From assembly GCF_001638985.1 (NCBI RefSeq), contig NW_017265149.1:251241-315240 (forward strand): a DNA stretch of 64,000 nt, in the 5' to 3' direction. Origin of the DNA: Phycomyces blakesleeanus NRRL 1555(-) (lineage: Eukaryota > Mucoromycota > Mucoromycetes > Mucorales > Phycomycetaceae). Positions 34,255 through 45,767 of this stretch are shown here, piece after piece. Made by a program: the position numbers and the translations under genes. Every line of letters begins with the position of its first letter. Position 1 is the stretch's first letter. The notes beneath the pieces were generated by a model, which was given only the letters and a program-made list of their open reading frames with translations, had not been told where the DNA came from and made no database searches.

Positions 34255-37200
34255 ATGTCAACAAATTTAACTTCGCTAATTGTGGCCGTCAAAGGTGCAC
34301 AGGATCTTGAAGAAGAAGGCTATATTATCCAAATCGGTAACGGTGCCAGTGTAGACACCGTCCGCAATCTTGCAGCAGAAAAGCTTGATATTGTTGGCTC
34401 AACAGCCAACATTGTCCTTGAAGATGCCGAAGGAAACACATTGGATGAAATCGACAGAATCCGTAGCCAGAAAGTCGTATACTTGAACACAAAAGATTCA
34501 ATTAAAAGTGTCATTCCTGGTCCTACCAAGCTTCCCTATATTGGAAATCTTTATGAAATGATGCCAGACATGTAAGACCAAAAAAAAAAAAAAAAAAAAA
34601 AAGAAATTAAAATTTTAAAATTTTGTTACTGACACTTTAAAATTTTCCTATATAATAGGAATGCTGGTTTCCTTCGTTTCTTTGAAAAATATGGTCCCTT
34701 GATTGACGTCTCGATTCTGGGCACTAGAATGGTTGCTACCTGCGACCCTGATATTGCCGAAGTCTTTGTCAAAGAGAGTGAATACTTTACCAAAAAGATC
34801 AAAACCACTCTCAAGGAAATCAAATTATTTGCCGGACAAGGCTTGTTCACAACCGATACCAGTGATCCCGATTGGAAGTTGGCACACAAGCTTCTTATGC
34901 CCGCATTCAGTCCTCGTGCTATCAAGGTAAATTTTAATTTTTTTTTAAAAAAATTTTCTATAGTATAAATAAATATATACATATATAAAAGAGAGAAATA
35001 TTGATCGCATTGTATAATTTTGAATCAATAGGTTTATCAGAATGAGATGGGTATCATTGCCCAGGAGACCATCCGTATCCTTGAACAGTACAAGCCCGAC
35101 GAAAAAGTAGAAATCCTTCACTGGACTACCAACCTCACTTTCGAGACCATTGGCAAGATTGGTTTCGGCTATGAATTTGGTCTGCTCGAAAAGCGTGAAG
35201 CACCCCCACATCCTTTCATTGAGGCCATGGGCTACTGTCTCAAGCAGAGTATCGTTCGTTTCTCCCAAGCTCAATTCATGAAGAGTCTTCCTCTGGAAAT
35301 GAACCGTCGCTATGACCGCGAAGTAAACCTTATGCACAGCATCGTCGACAAGGTTATAAAGGACCGCAAGGAGAGCGAAGATGCCACCGATATCGAAAAG
35401 GATCTCCTGGGATTCATGTTGAACGCCCGCGACGAGCACCATCAGGGTCTTTCTGACGAAAACATCCGTGACCAGGTCGTCACTTTCTTGATTGCCGGCC
35501 ACGATACCACAGCCAACACTCTTGCCTGGTTCCTTTATGAAATCTCTCGCCAGCCCGAAATTGAAGCCAAGGTTCTCCAGGAGATCGCAAACGTCGGAAT
35601 CACACACACTGAGCTGCCTTCCTCTGAACAAATCAGCAGACTTAAATATATCAGCATGTGTCTCAAGGAAACCCTTCGTATGCACCCTCCCGTTCGTATG
35701 CTCGGAAAGTACTGCCAAAAGGACTGTATTCTTCCCGGTGGATACAAGATCGAGGCCGATACTCCCTCTGTAGTCCATCTTTACGGTCTCCACATGAACC
35801 CCAAGGTCTATCCCGACCCATACAACTTTGATCCCGAACGCTGGACTCCCGAAGAAGAACAGAAGCGCTCAAAGGCCGCATGGTTGCCCTTCAGCACTGG
35901 TCCTCGTGGATGTATCGGTATGGCCTTTGCTCTCCAGGAAGCCAAGACTGTTATCGGCATGTTCTTGCATCGCTTCAAGTTCTGTTATGGTATGTTTTTT
36001 TTTTCAAAAAAAAAGTGTGTTTATTGGTATGCATTCATAATAATTCTAATATTTTCATCTTTATTTCTTTTGTATCTGTGTGCATATATTAGATGGTCCT
36101 GCTGTCAAGTATGATCCCAAGCAGCCTACAACCAAGCCTGTCGACTTGTTTATGACCATCCAAAATCGTACTGACTTCCCCGAACCTTCTGCTGATGCCG
36201 AAGTTTATGAGCCCAAGGAAGCTTCAGGCCCTACAAAGGAGATGCCCAAGTTGGATCGATCCATCGAGATGGCTTCTGTCAAGTTGCCTCCAATTACCTT
36301 CTTGTACGGATCTCAGACCGGTACTTCCCAGGATTATGCTTCCGTTCTCTCCAACCAAGCCCGCCAGTTCGGCTTCAAGGATGTCACTTTGACTGACATG
36401 GACAAGTGGAAGGTCTTGGATTCCGGAAAATATGAAGGCCCTACTGGAGTAAATGAGGACCGCGAATTGGTTGTTGTCTGCACAGCCACTTACAACGGTA
36501 TGCCCCCCGATAATGCTGAGAGATTCGACAAATTCCTCGACAAATCTGATGCCCAAGGCAACGAGCGACTTTTGCATGGACTTCAGTACGCTGTATTCGG
36601 TATCGGTAACAAGAACTGGCGTACATACCAGTACTTCCCTATCAAGGTTGACAGCCGTCTTGATGACCTTGGTGCCGAAAGATTCTTCCTTTCCGGAAAG
36701 GGCGACACTGATGGTGACATTGATTCAGATTTCAATGACTGGTAAGTTTTTATTATTAGTAGTAGTAGTATTGTCATTTGTACACACACAAAATGCATTA
36801 TAACTAACATAATCTTGCGTTTAATAATTTTAGGTCTGCTCATTTCTGGTCTCACACTTTGAGCCACTATGGACTGGTTATCTCCAAGGACATCTCGGTT
36901 GTTCCCTCTTCTAGCACAAACAAGGAAGCCAGTCAGGCTGCTGTTGTTCACTACATCTCCCCCAGCGACACTGAAAAGTGGGATCTTGGTTTCAACAACC
37001 GCAATGGTACACATAATGCTATTGTAATCGAGAACAAGGAACTCCAGCAGGGTGATTCTGGCAGAAGCACCAGAGATATCCGCATTGATGTCACTAAGCT
37101 CGAGTCAGTTGGTGACAATGATCTGCTCTACCTTCCTGGTGACCATCTTGAAGTCATGCCCGAGAACGATCCCGAGACTGTCGAGGCTGTTGCACTTGGC

Positions 37201-38262
37201 TTCGGAATGGTCCTTGACTCTGTGTTCGAGATTGATCAGTCTTCGATTGTCGGCCTCTCTCCTCGTTCATTGGCTGCAACCATCAAGGGTCCTTGCACCA
37301 TCCGCAATGCTCTGACATGTTACGCCGATCTCCTGTCTCCTCCTTCCCGCCGCATCCTCGGCTACTTTGCTGCCCAGCTCCACAAGATTGCACCCGAGAC
37401 TGCCGAGGTATTTGACAGCCTGACCATGCCCGATGTCAACAACAAGGATCAGTACCCCGAGTTCATCAAGAAGTACCGCACTCTTCTTGATCTCCAGAAA
37501 GGTTTCCCTCAGGTCCAGAAGATTGAAATTGGACAGTTTATGGCAGCCGTCGGTGTTATGCAGCCCCGTCGCTACTCTATTGCCTCTTCTCCTCACATGT
37601 TCCCCAAGGAGGCTCACTTGGCTGTCGGTGTAGTTGACGATGTTGTCAATGGCAAGCACTATCCTGGTTTGGCTTCTTCCTTCTTGGCTCACCAGATTCC
37701 CGGTGAGTCCAAGACCGTGCTTCGGGCCAAGTTCAAGTCATCCAAGGGTGTCTTTGAAATGCCTGCCGATGCCGAGACTCCTATGATCATGATCTCAGCC
37801 GGTACTGGTATCTCCCCCTTCCGTGGTTTCCTTCAGGAACGTGCCTACCAGTACAAGCACGCCTCTGGCCCAGTAGGCGAATGCTTGGTATTCTTTGGCT
37901 GCCGTCGTGAGGACCAGGATCGTATCTATGGCGATGAATTTGACGAGTATGTCAAGGAAGGTGTCATCTCTGGCCTCCATGTGGCTTACTCTCGACAGAT
38001 CCCTCCTTCAAACCGCAAGTATGTCCAGCACCAAGTGCTTGCCAATGCAAATGAGATCTGGCGTCTGTTGGTCCCTGCCGACGAGACCAAGAAGCCCGCA
38101 GTTGTGTACATTTGCGGTAGTGGTGCCATGAGCCGTGATGTCCGTGCCACATTCCGTTCTATGGCCATCAGTTTCGGCGCTGCTAAGGACGAAGAAGAAG
38201 CAGACAAGTTCATCCAGAAGCTTATGCAAGATCACCAGTACAACGAGGATGTCTGGGGTTAA
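34255..38262 (+). CDS. Self-sufficient cytochrome P450-reductase fusion 1 (CYP505/BM3 type) with N-terminal extension
   Basis: Exons 34255-34571, 34659-34926, 35032-35989, 36093-36741 and 36834-38262 give 1206 aa. Fusions of this type hydroxylate fatty acids or related lipids using NADPH without a partner reductase. The P450 domain starts at VIPGPTKLPYIGNLYEM (about residue 86). It has the oxygen-activating I helix AGHDTTANT (350-358), ExxR (ETLR, 408-411) and heme loop FSTGPRGCIG with Cys 489. The flavodoxin domain begins at FLYGSQTGTSQDY (584-596). The FAD/NADPH part has RRYSIASSP (976-984) and SAGTGISPFRGFLQER (1052-1067). Residues 1-85 are an extra N-terminal domain with a beta-grasp-like pattern and replace any membrane anchor, so the spliced product should be soluble. 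Intron 3 (35990-36092) is unusual. A paralogue with identical exon lengths lies at 53992. Confidence 0.93.
35990..36092 (+). other. Intron 3 of P450 fusion 1: stop-free, hydrophobic in frame
   Basis: This 103-bp intron shares 67 consecutive identical bases (35996-36062) with intron 3 of the paralogue, while introns 1, 2 and 4 do not align. Read in frame it encodes a Lys-rich start (FSKKK) and then VYWYAFIIILIFSS plus more hydrophobic residues. Since 103 is not a multiple of three, retention would shift the frame. Translation would end at 36112-36114, leaving a P450 domain with a C-terminal hydrophobic tail and no reductase. Confidence 0.8.
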
Positions 38263-40201
38263 ATAAACAAACAATAGATATACACATAGTTTCCTGCTAG
38301 AAGAAAAAGAAAAAAGAAAAAAAAAGAAAAACTCTTACCCCCTTCCTATCTCATTCACACACATTTTTTTTGTACAAATTCATTACCTCTTTTCTTTCTT
38401 TATATATCTCTCATGATCATATTTTCATCATTCTGTTTCAAAATAAACAATTTTTTTCTGCTATTTACTTGACAAAGTCTTGCTTAATCTTACATTGATC
38501 TAGCGTATATTTCATAGTGCATAGTTTAGTGTAGTATAGTGTAGTATAGTGTAGGTTGTCTATTTCTGTAAATATCAAGGTAAGAATTTGCATGATAAAA
38601 ATCAAATTGAAACCCCTGTGTATATATTTTCTCAATTGTTTTCTTTTTGGATATGTTTCAATGTTAATATCAATACAATACCTGAATCTCTATTATAATC
38701 AGGATTTCTCTCGGTCCTTTGTTGTAAAGTGATATGATCCTACTTTGAAATATATATAAAATCGAAAGTTAAAATAAGGTGTTGTGGTGGTTGAAGTTGA
38801 AGAAGTTTTTAAGAGGAAGAATTCAAGATTTGAAATTAGGAACGAAGATTCGTGAGAACTTGTGTAGGTTTTGTTTATTGAGAAAGATTTTGTATCAAAG
38901 TTTGACGAGGTTCCTACACTGAACTACTACTGCTATTTATATTGTTTTGGATTGGGAAAATTATATGACTGGGGTCAGGTAATCGATCCTATCTGAGCCT
39001 TAATCAGAGCAACGTGATCTTGGGATAATTAATGTATGATTAATTATATAAATGTGTGTAGTCCCAATGAAGTATTAACATCGAAAGTAAATGTGTTTAT
39101 GAGTTATAATTATGCTTATAATAATCCACTGATGTATCCCATATTATGGTGATATCATCATATGAAATATAATCACTATCATGCATGCTAAACCTGTGTG
39201 TTAAATAATAAAGTAATCGGTAGACACCTTTGACTGGAATAGCTGAGGCCTTATATTATTTCCTTCAGACTTATTCTCAATTACAGCAGTAGTCAATACT
39301 CATTTACAACATAAGGAATTCTGTCCTTAAGCGTATCAAAAGCAAAGAAACAATAGTAAAGAAAAATTGATCATTGGTTGGTTGATTAATAAATAGGCCT
39401 TCTTACACTAATGAAATTACTGATATACACTCACACTATAGAAGGCGAAAGAAAGAAAAATTGAATAGAGACTATATGATAGATTGTATTCTACAGATAC
39501 AGGTACTTTTCAAATTTATCCTTAAAGCTTTTAATATTATTCTTACTGTTACTTTGTACATCCTCGATGCTTTGTACACATTTAAATTCTTTCTTCCCTT
39601 GACACTACCTTGCAGTCTACTTTTATTTTCGGATATATACTTTTATTTTTATCACCATGGAAACGCATATGGAAAACTTTTTTTTTTGTATTTGGCTTTG
39701 ATTATTACTTTAACTTATTTTTGGTTACTATGAATGCCACCTATCACTCCTAATTCTCTATTTTTCTTTACACCTTTAGGCTGAATGAAACTGCTTGATT
39801 TAAATCTTCACTGATTGTGGTACGCATCTAGTAGCCTTGTATTAGTCTTTAAATTTGTATGTATAATAGCTCTCTTTTTTTTTCTCTTATTTTATTTATA
39901 GTAAATCTATTAGTAATATTTCAGTACAATTAAAGATCTTAGGTACAAAAGAAAAATTCATTTTCATATACCTTCAATAATCTACACGCACAAACTTTTT
40001 ACACGCAACTTTTATTTTTATTCTAATTTATTTATATACCAAAAATAAATAAATTAAAACATGGAATGGAATAAAAGAATTGGCTGCCGACTCTTTCAGA
40101 CAATATGATTGGACAGGGCTATTAGATTTGAAGAGCAAAACCTGAAGCTTCTCCATCCATCCGTTTCCTCTTTCTCTTTTACACATCCATCCATCCTCAT
40201 T
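38263..40201. other. Intergenic region between P450 fusion 1 and eL8
   Basis: The first 200 bp are probably 3' UTR and include a block (38416-38445) conserved downstream of the second P450 copy. The rest is AT-rich with a TAGTGTAGTA repeat (38526-38553). A 90-codon hydrophobic frame (39461-39733) has no support as a gene. Just before the eL8 ATG is a pyrimidine-rich leader (40147-40200) typical of ribosomal protein genes. Confidence 0.6.
38416..38445 (+). promoter_or_regulatory. Conserved 3'-flank motif of P450 fusion 1
   Basis: ATCATATTTTCATC then TTCTGTTTCAAAATA, about 155 nt after the stop, matches 58139-58167 after the stop of the paralogue with two or three differences, although nearby flanks differ. 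It may be a 3'-end processing or stability element. Confidence 0.45.
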
Positions 40202-41577
40202 ATGGTAAGTTTCTAAATAAAATATACTGATCGCAAGGAAACACGTCTTCGGTTTCTAGCTCGTAATGATACTTGTATCATTGCCCGTACGCCTGGGATG
40301 CATCAATATCCAATCTGGAGCATGCTGTATTCCGTCTCCCTCATGGAACAAGCCTTGGTTTTGTCACGGTCATCCCAGATTCGTTGTTCTTTTCGTCGTT
40401 TCTTTTGTGTTGTTCTTCTATTACTCTAAAGATCTAAAGATGGCCGTGATAATCCATTCCGTGGTGGGAAGGCGCATAAAGAAAGAAAGCAAGAGATTGA
40501 GACCAGAAGAAAAAGAAAAAAAATTGGGTCTTATTGCTGTTTATCAAATACTTCAACCTCTTTCTCTCTTTCTTTCTTTGGGCTGAGTTGTTCAGTTGGA
40601 TAATCACTTTTTTGAAAGAAAATTGGGGTTTGAATCTGGCAACTGCTAGAGTGTTTTTGATCAGAGTTGTGGATTTTCATTATAAATTTGAATCTGATCA
40701 ATCCATACACTCAATGACAGCCTCCCGCAAAGAAATCCGTTGGCAAGAAGGTCGCCCCTGCTCCTTACCCCGTCAAGGGAAAGACTTCCTCCAAGTCTCC
40801 CGTCAACCCCTTGATTGAGAAGCGTCCCAAGAACTTTGGCATTGGTATGTTTTGTATATATATATCTCCTAAACAAATCATTAACAAATATAATAACTTA
40901 TAGGTCAGGATATCCAGCCCAAGCGTGATGTCTCTCGCTTTGTCAAGTGGCCCGCATATGTTCGTCTTCAGCGTCAGAAGAAGATCATCTACCAGCGTCT
41001 CAAGGTCCCCCCGGCTCTGAACCAGTTCACCCAGGTTTTGGACAAGAACACTGCCACCCAGCTCTTCAAGTTGGCTAACAAGTACAGACCTGAGACCAAG
41101 GCCGAGAAGAAGGACCGTCTCCGCGCCGCTGCTGCTGCCAAGGCTGAGAAGAAGGAGGTCGCCAAGACCGACAAGCCCGTTGTTGTCAAGTACGGTATCA
41201 ACCACATTGTCGCCTTGATCGAGGCCAAGAAGGCCCAGCTCGTCGTCATTGCCGACGATGTTGACCCCATTGAGCTCGTCCTCTACTTGCCCGCCCTCTG
41301 CCGCAAGATGGGTATCCCTTACTGCATCGTCAAGGGTAAGGCACGTCTCGGTACCGTCGTCCACAAGAAGACCGCCACTGCTCTTGCTTTCACCGACCTT
41401 AAGGAGGCTGACAAGGCTGATTTCGCTAACCTCATCTCTGCCGTCAAGACCAACTTTGGTGACAAGTGGGAGGAGCACAGACGTGTCTGGGGTGGAGGAA
41501 TCAACGGTCCCAAGTCTCAGGCCAAGATGGCCAAGCGCGCTGCTTTGGCTGCCAAGGAAATTGCTGCTCGCCAGTAA
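40202..41577 (+). CDS. RPL8: 60S ribosomal protein eL8 (RPL8/RPL7A)
   Basis: Exons 40202-40204 (ATG only), 40721-40844 and 40904-41577 give 266 aa, the usual length of eL8. This large-subunit protein binds rRNA through its L7Ae-type domain. The N-terminus [20 protein letters not shown] is typical. [20 protein letters not shown] and the L7Ae core ([20 protein letters not shown], then [35 protein letters not shown]) follow, ending KEIAARQ. The first intron (516 bp) starts immediately after the initiator codon, with GTAAGT as donor and GACAG as acceptor. A C/T-rich leader precedes the ATG. Codon use is strongly biased (AAG, GCC, GTC), as expected for a highly expressed gene. I checked intron 1 for box C/D snoRNA motifs and saw none convincing. 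Confidence 0.95.
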
Positions 41578-43225
41578 ATTCATTCATTTTTTTTTTCTAA
41601 ACAAAAGAAAAAGGTTAATTTTTGCTTAATCAATTTTAATTTGATTTCGCTGATGTTGTAAAGAGAAAGAGACGGAAGACAAACTTGTATTATATAAATA
41701 AAAGGCTGGTACTATTCGTCAATTGGGTATCTGTGTAGTGGGGTCTCTTAAACTCATAAAACAAAAAGAGACCTCCTGGAATTTTGTGAATGAGAATAAT
41801 AATAATTTACATAATAATTATTGAAGCAGTAAAACTTAAGGTCTTAAAGTTGAACGATAGTGGAAGATTCTTATGAAGTAGTCATCTTAATATCATTAAA
41901 TAGTATGTGTGTAGACAGATAAAATGTGAAAACACTACTACTTGTAAAACCTAATTTCTCATACATAATCTTGATCGTTGTAAATCAGCATTGTACATGT
42001 TACAAATGACGGTAGACAATGATTCAATGACATTTCCAACTTTTTTTTTCTTACATGAAAGAAGTTGCTTAATGTTTTTTACGTGCTTTTGGACTGATTT
42101 ATTATGATGAATGCAGTGTTTCTTGGATTCTAATTGTTAACAGATTTTTTGTTGTAATTGCATTCAGATGTCAGAAAGAAAGAAAGTATGACGCATTCGG
42201 GAAATCCAAGAATTTTGGCATATCTTTAAGTTTAATTTGTATTGTGAGCAAAAAGAAATACCATTCGCAAGATCATTAGGAATCCAGTACATGTAATCTC
42301 GATTCCAAAAAAAAAAGAAAGGTTGCCTCCTTTTTAAATTCAATGATAAAAATCTGATTTGCTTCTTCTTCTTTGAACTATTTACATTTATATAATGTTT
42401 GTTTGCGTTTTTACACTTTTTAAAAATGATGATTGGTTTTGCAACCAATTGGGCACACCTCAAGTGTCACAGCATCAATAATTTAACAAGCCCAGGCTCG
42501 CTTGTAGACTAAGTGCGTTGCTTTATGAATCCAAGCTTTGCTCTACCCATTAAAAGACCGATAAACACCTTGAGAATGGTTTCAGTAAAATATGACAAAC
42601 TTTCATAACTTTAGTCTCAATACTATCATGAATTATATCTAATTGAATGGTAAAATTCAATAATTTAAGTGAAAAAAAATATCCTCTTTGGCTTTACAAG
42701 ACCTTACGTGTCAGCAGACAGGAACAGGGGAAAAAAATGCATGGCTTGAACTTGTAGAACATAAGCTGATCCATACAATTATTCTCGGCTTGTGCATTTA
42801 TTTGTATCGGGAGTAACACTTCTGCTCATCCTTTAATACAGATCTAGCAGTTTTATGAAAAGAGTTTCAGATAAAATAGGAGTAGTCTACAAGCTGCTCT
42901 AACTTGTATTCTTTACGAGATTTTGTTTTATTTCTTGAGCTTGACCCTAGCCGTCAAGTGTCGATTATAAACTACCGTGAGAGCCATCATCGATAATAGT
43001 GTTAATCCTTATGTGCTGTAGAAATTATACAATGAGAGGAAGGCCAATAAATTTTTAGCCTTTAGATATGAATTTAAGTTTTAGTGCGACAATATTCGGA
43101 AACTCTCCCTGAAAATAGACATAACATAAAGCAAAAATGGAAGCAGGTATTTTTCTTTTGCAGCTTATTCTACTCTCTCTCTCTCACACACTCTTTATAG
43201 TCATAGTCAAACCCACATTTTAATA
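41578..43225. other. AT-rich intergenic DNA, no gene seen
   Basis: 3' flank of eL8 followed by AT-rich DNA up to a CT repeat (43173-43190) just before the first Hsp70-like gene. No supported gene. Confidence 0.6.
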
Positions 43226-45714
43226 ATGACAAACGGTTCGGGTGAATACGATCTTGCAATCGCCCTAGGTAAGCCAAAAACCAATAGCAAAGGCTTGTCA
43301 TCCTCCTGCAGATAATTGTCATTAAAATCATCCTTAAATAAATATGTTTATTAGCTATTGGAACGTCTTTTTCTGGCTATTCACTTCAATTCTTGAATGG
43401 TGAAAGCGTTCCTAATAGTATCTCTCCTGAGTAAGATATAAACTACATAATTTCAATTTGCACAGTTTCACTATCTTTAATATTATAAGAAGATCCAATT
43501 TTAATAGCAGAAACTTACTGTATTTATATTCTGGGTGAATAGTTCTATGCCTCATTTAATAACAAATATCGAGCCGTCATCAATTTTCTATAGTATTTTT
43601 ACGGGAATGGATAGAACACCACTAATAGAAGAAAATAAACCTTTCAGTAGTGGTATTGGGGGGTTCTATTGGAATTGCATAAACCCACTATCACAATTTG
43701 AAGTACAAAATAGTCCCCATAGTGTACAATACAGCATACCCTCGTTTAAATATTCAACAGGATCAATAACAACCTCCCAAAAGTTTCTTTGTGGGCACTC
43801 AGCCGATAATGAATTCAACAGAAATCCTGTCAGTGGATATTATGTGCCAAAAATCAAACTTTTGTTGAACAGCAACAGCAGAAAAGACCTCCCGCCTTTA
43901 CCACAAAATATGAAACCAGCGCAAAGTAAGAATGAAAGATAAATAAATAAATAAATAAAAAACTGAACAAAATGAAGCCAGATTTATACAAGTATAAACG
44001 AGTTATATTTAATATTGTATTTCAGTCATTGGAGATTATTTGAGAAGAACATTCGAGCATATCCGCACACAAGTGCCCGCAAAGTACTTCGAGGGTAACT
44101 CTAAGTTCAACTACAAAATTTTCATTGCTGCTCCAACCATATGGTCCAAAGAATCAAAGGATATTATCAGAGAGGCTGCTATACTGGGTGGTTTATTTAC
44201 AAAACACGACGAATCTGAAAAACTATCAATTGTTGATGAAGCCGTGGCAGCTGCTCTCGGTGTTGAGAGTGCATCTTCTGAACTGAACCTTATACACGGT
44301 AACATCTATATGGTCTGTGATGCTGGCGGTGGAACTGTGGATATTGCTACATTTAAAAAAGACGATTCATCAGGAGCAAGCGGTTTAAAAGAAGTATCCC
44401 CTGGAATTAGTAGTACATGTGGATCCACTCTTTTGGATACTCGGTTTGAAAACCTAGTGAGAGAGAAAGTTTCTAGATCTCTCAAGTACAGCGAAGTGTA
44501 CATCCAGCCTGCTTTAGACTACTTTAAAAACGAATTAAAGGTAGTATATACATTTGATTCAACATAGCATTGAAGATTATCGTAAATTTTAACAAAAAGC
44601 AATATTTTATTTTATTTTATTCTACAGAAAAAATTTTGTGGTGATGGTCATCTTTATGGAGATTCATTCAACTATATCGATAATGATTGCTATCATTATG
44701 GTCGGGTTTACAAAAAAATCTGGGCTACCAAACACTCGATGGACTTATCTAATGTCTATTCTACACAGGAACTGATAGAAGCCGAGTCCTCGTACGGCAC
44801 AAAAGTCCCCGATGATGTATTGCGAGAAATTAGCGATTATGAGATCTTCACGGCGGATGAGATTAGGATAAAAGTGTTTGATCCCGTAGTGAACAAAGTG
44901 CTTGATACAATCGAGAAACAGTTTAAACAGCTGGGTGACATAACCCTGGATGTCATGTTCATTACTGGAGGATTTGGACAGTCTCCATATCTTAAAACCC
45001 GAATAATTGATACTTTCAGAAGCCGAGTCAACTACTTCAAGATCACTGAAAACGAAAAGTCAGCAGTTTTGAGTGGGACACTTTTGTTTGGCTGTAACCA
45101 ATACACACCCACTCAACATACCTTACGTCAAACATACGGCGTCAAACTATGCTCAATACATGACAAGTCTGATAAAGACATGAAGTCCGAGAAGGACAAA
45201 TTCCATGTGCACATCCGTAAAGGTGAATCAGTTAGGGAGGATTTCTGGGTTACCAAATCTATGGTTTGGAAAGAAAGCATACCTCCAATTATATGTAAGC
45301 TTTAAACTAATAGTCTCTCTCTCTGTGTGTGTAAGTATGTGTATGAAAAAAAATGTTAAAAAAATATTATTTAACTTGACAGCTTTGTGTGAATACAATG
45401 GCAATGACCCAGTTCCCGAGTATCCTGCTGAAAAAGATATTGGCCTAGTAGCTATTTTTAATACCAAATTTAAACTTTATGGTATAAAAAACACTGAAGA
45501 GGTAATGGTTATCCAAATGCGCTTTGGTCTAGACGATATTGAATTCAAAGTGGAGATCTCTGGAAAAGATCTTGAATATTTCGCTGTGTGGGATCTCAGT
45601 AAAAAAAATAGAATGAAAGGATGGAGTGAACCAAAGAACCCATTTTCACCCAAGGCAACAAAAACCAGTTTGCCTACATGCTCGTGCCGAATAGATCACA
45701 GTCAGATTCCTTGA
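43226..45714 (+). CDS. HSPA12-like Hsp70 protein A (phosphate-1 Asp missing)
   Basis: Exons 43226-43268, 43355-43430, 43543-43925, 44026-44540, 44628-45294 and 45383-45714 give 671 aa. It belongs to the divergent Hsp70 ATPase group related to HSPA12: an actin-like nucleotide-binding fold without the usual C-terminal peptide-binding part. Phosphate motif 2 is intact (VCDAGGGTVDIATF, Asp 266), as is the adenosine motif FITGGFGQSPYL (450-461). Phosphate motif 1, DFGTTxSGF in genes B and C, reads AIGTSFSGYSL here. The catalytic Asp codon GAC is replaced by GCT, spanning the intron 1 junction. ATP hydrolysis is probably impaired. Its third exon is about 150-190 bp longer than in the paralogues and does not align well with them. 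The ATG follows a CT-rich leader. All five introns match the paralogues in position. Confidence 0.85.
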
Positions 45715-45767
45715 TTTCTAGTCCCGAATAAACTACATATCCACTTCTTTACATTATATCTTCTAAA

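Noticed and set aside
34945..35793. 282-codon frame on the minus strand
   Set aside because: It lies wholly opposite the P450 coding exon, and its composition reflects the codon bias of that gene. The corresponding frame also appears opposite the paralogue (54761-55429).
37267..37692. 141-codon minus-strand frame
   Set aside because: Antisense shadow of the reductase domain; a matching shadow exists in the second P450 copy at 57005-57430.
39461..39733. 90-codon hydrophobic frame
   Set aside because: AT-rich composition alone gives Phe/Leu/Ile/Tyr-rich translations. No start context, paralogue or similarity.
40205..40720. snoRNA within the first intron of eL8
   Set aside because: Ribosomal protein introns often host box C/D snoRNAs, but I found no paired C (TGATGA) and D (CTGA) boxes with terminal stem complementarity.
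40765..41583. 272-codon frame on the minus strand
   Set aside because: Antisense to the strongly biased eL8 coding sequence; it reads as low-complexity Leu/Gly/Ser and has no family features.
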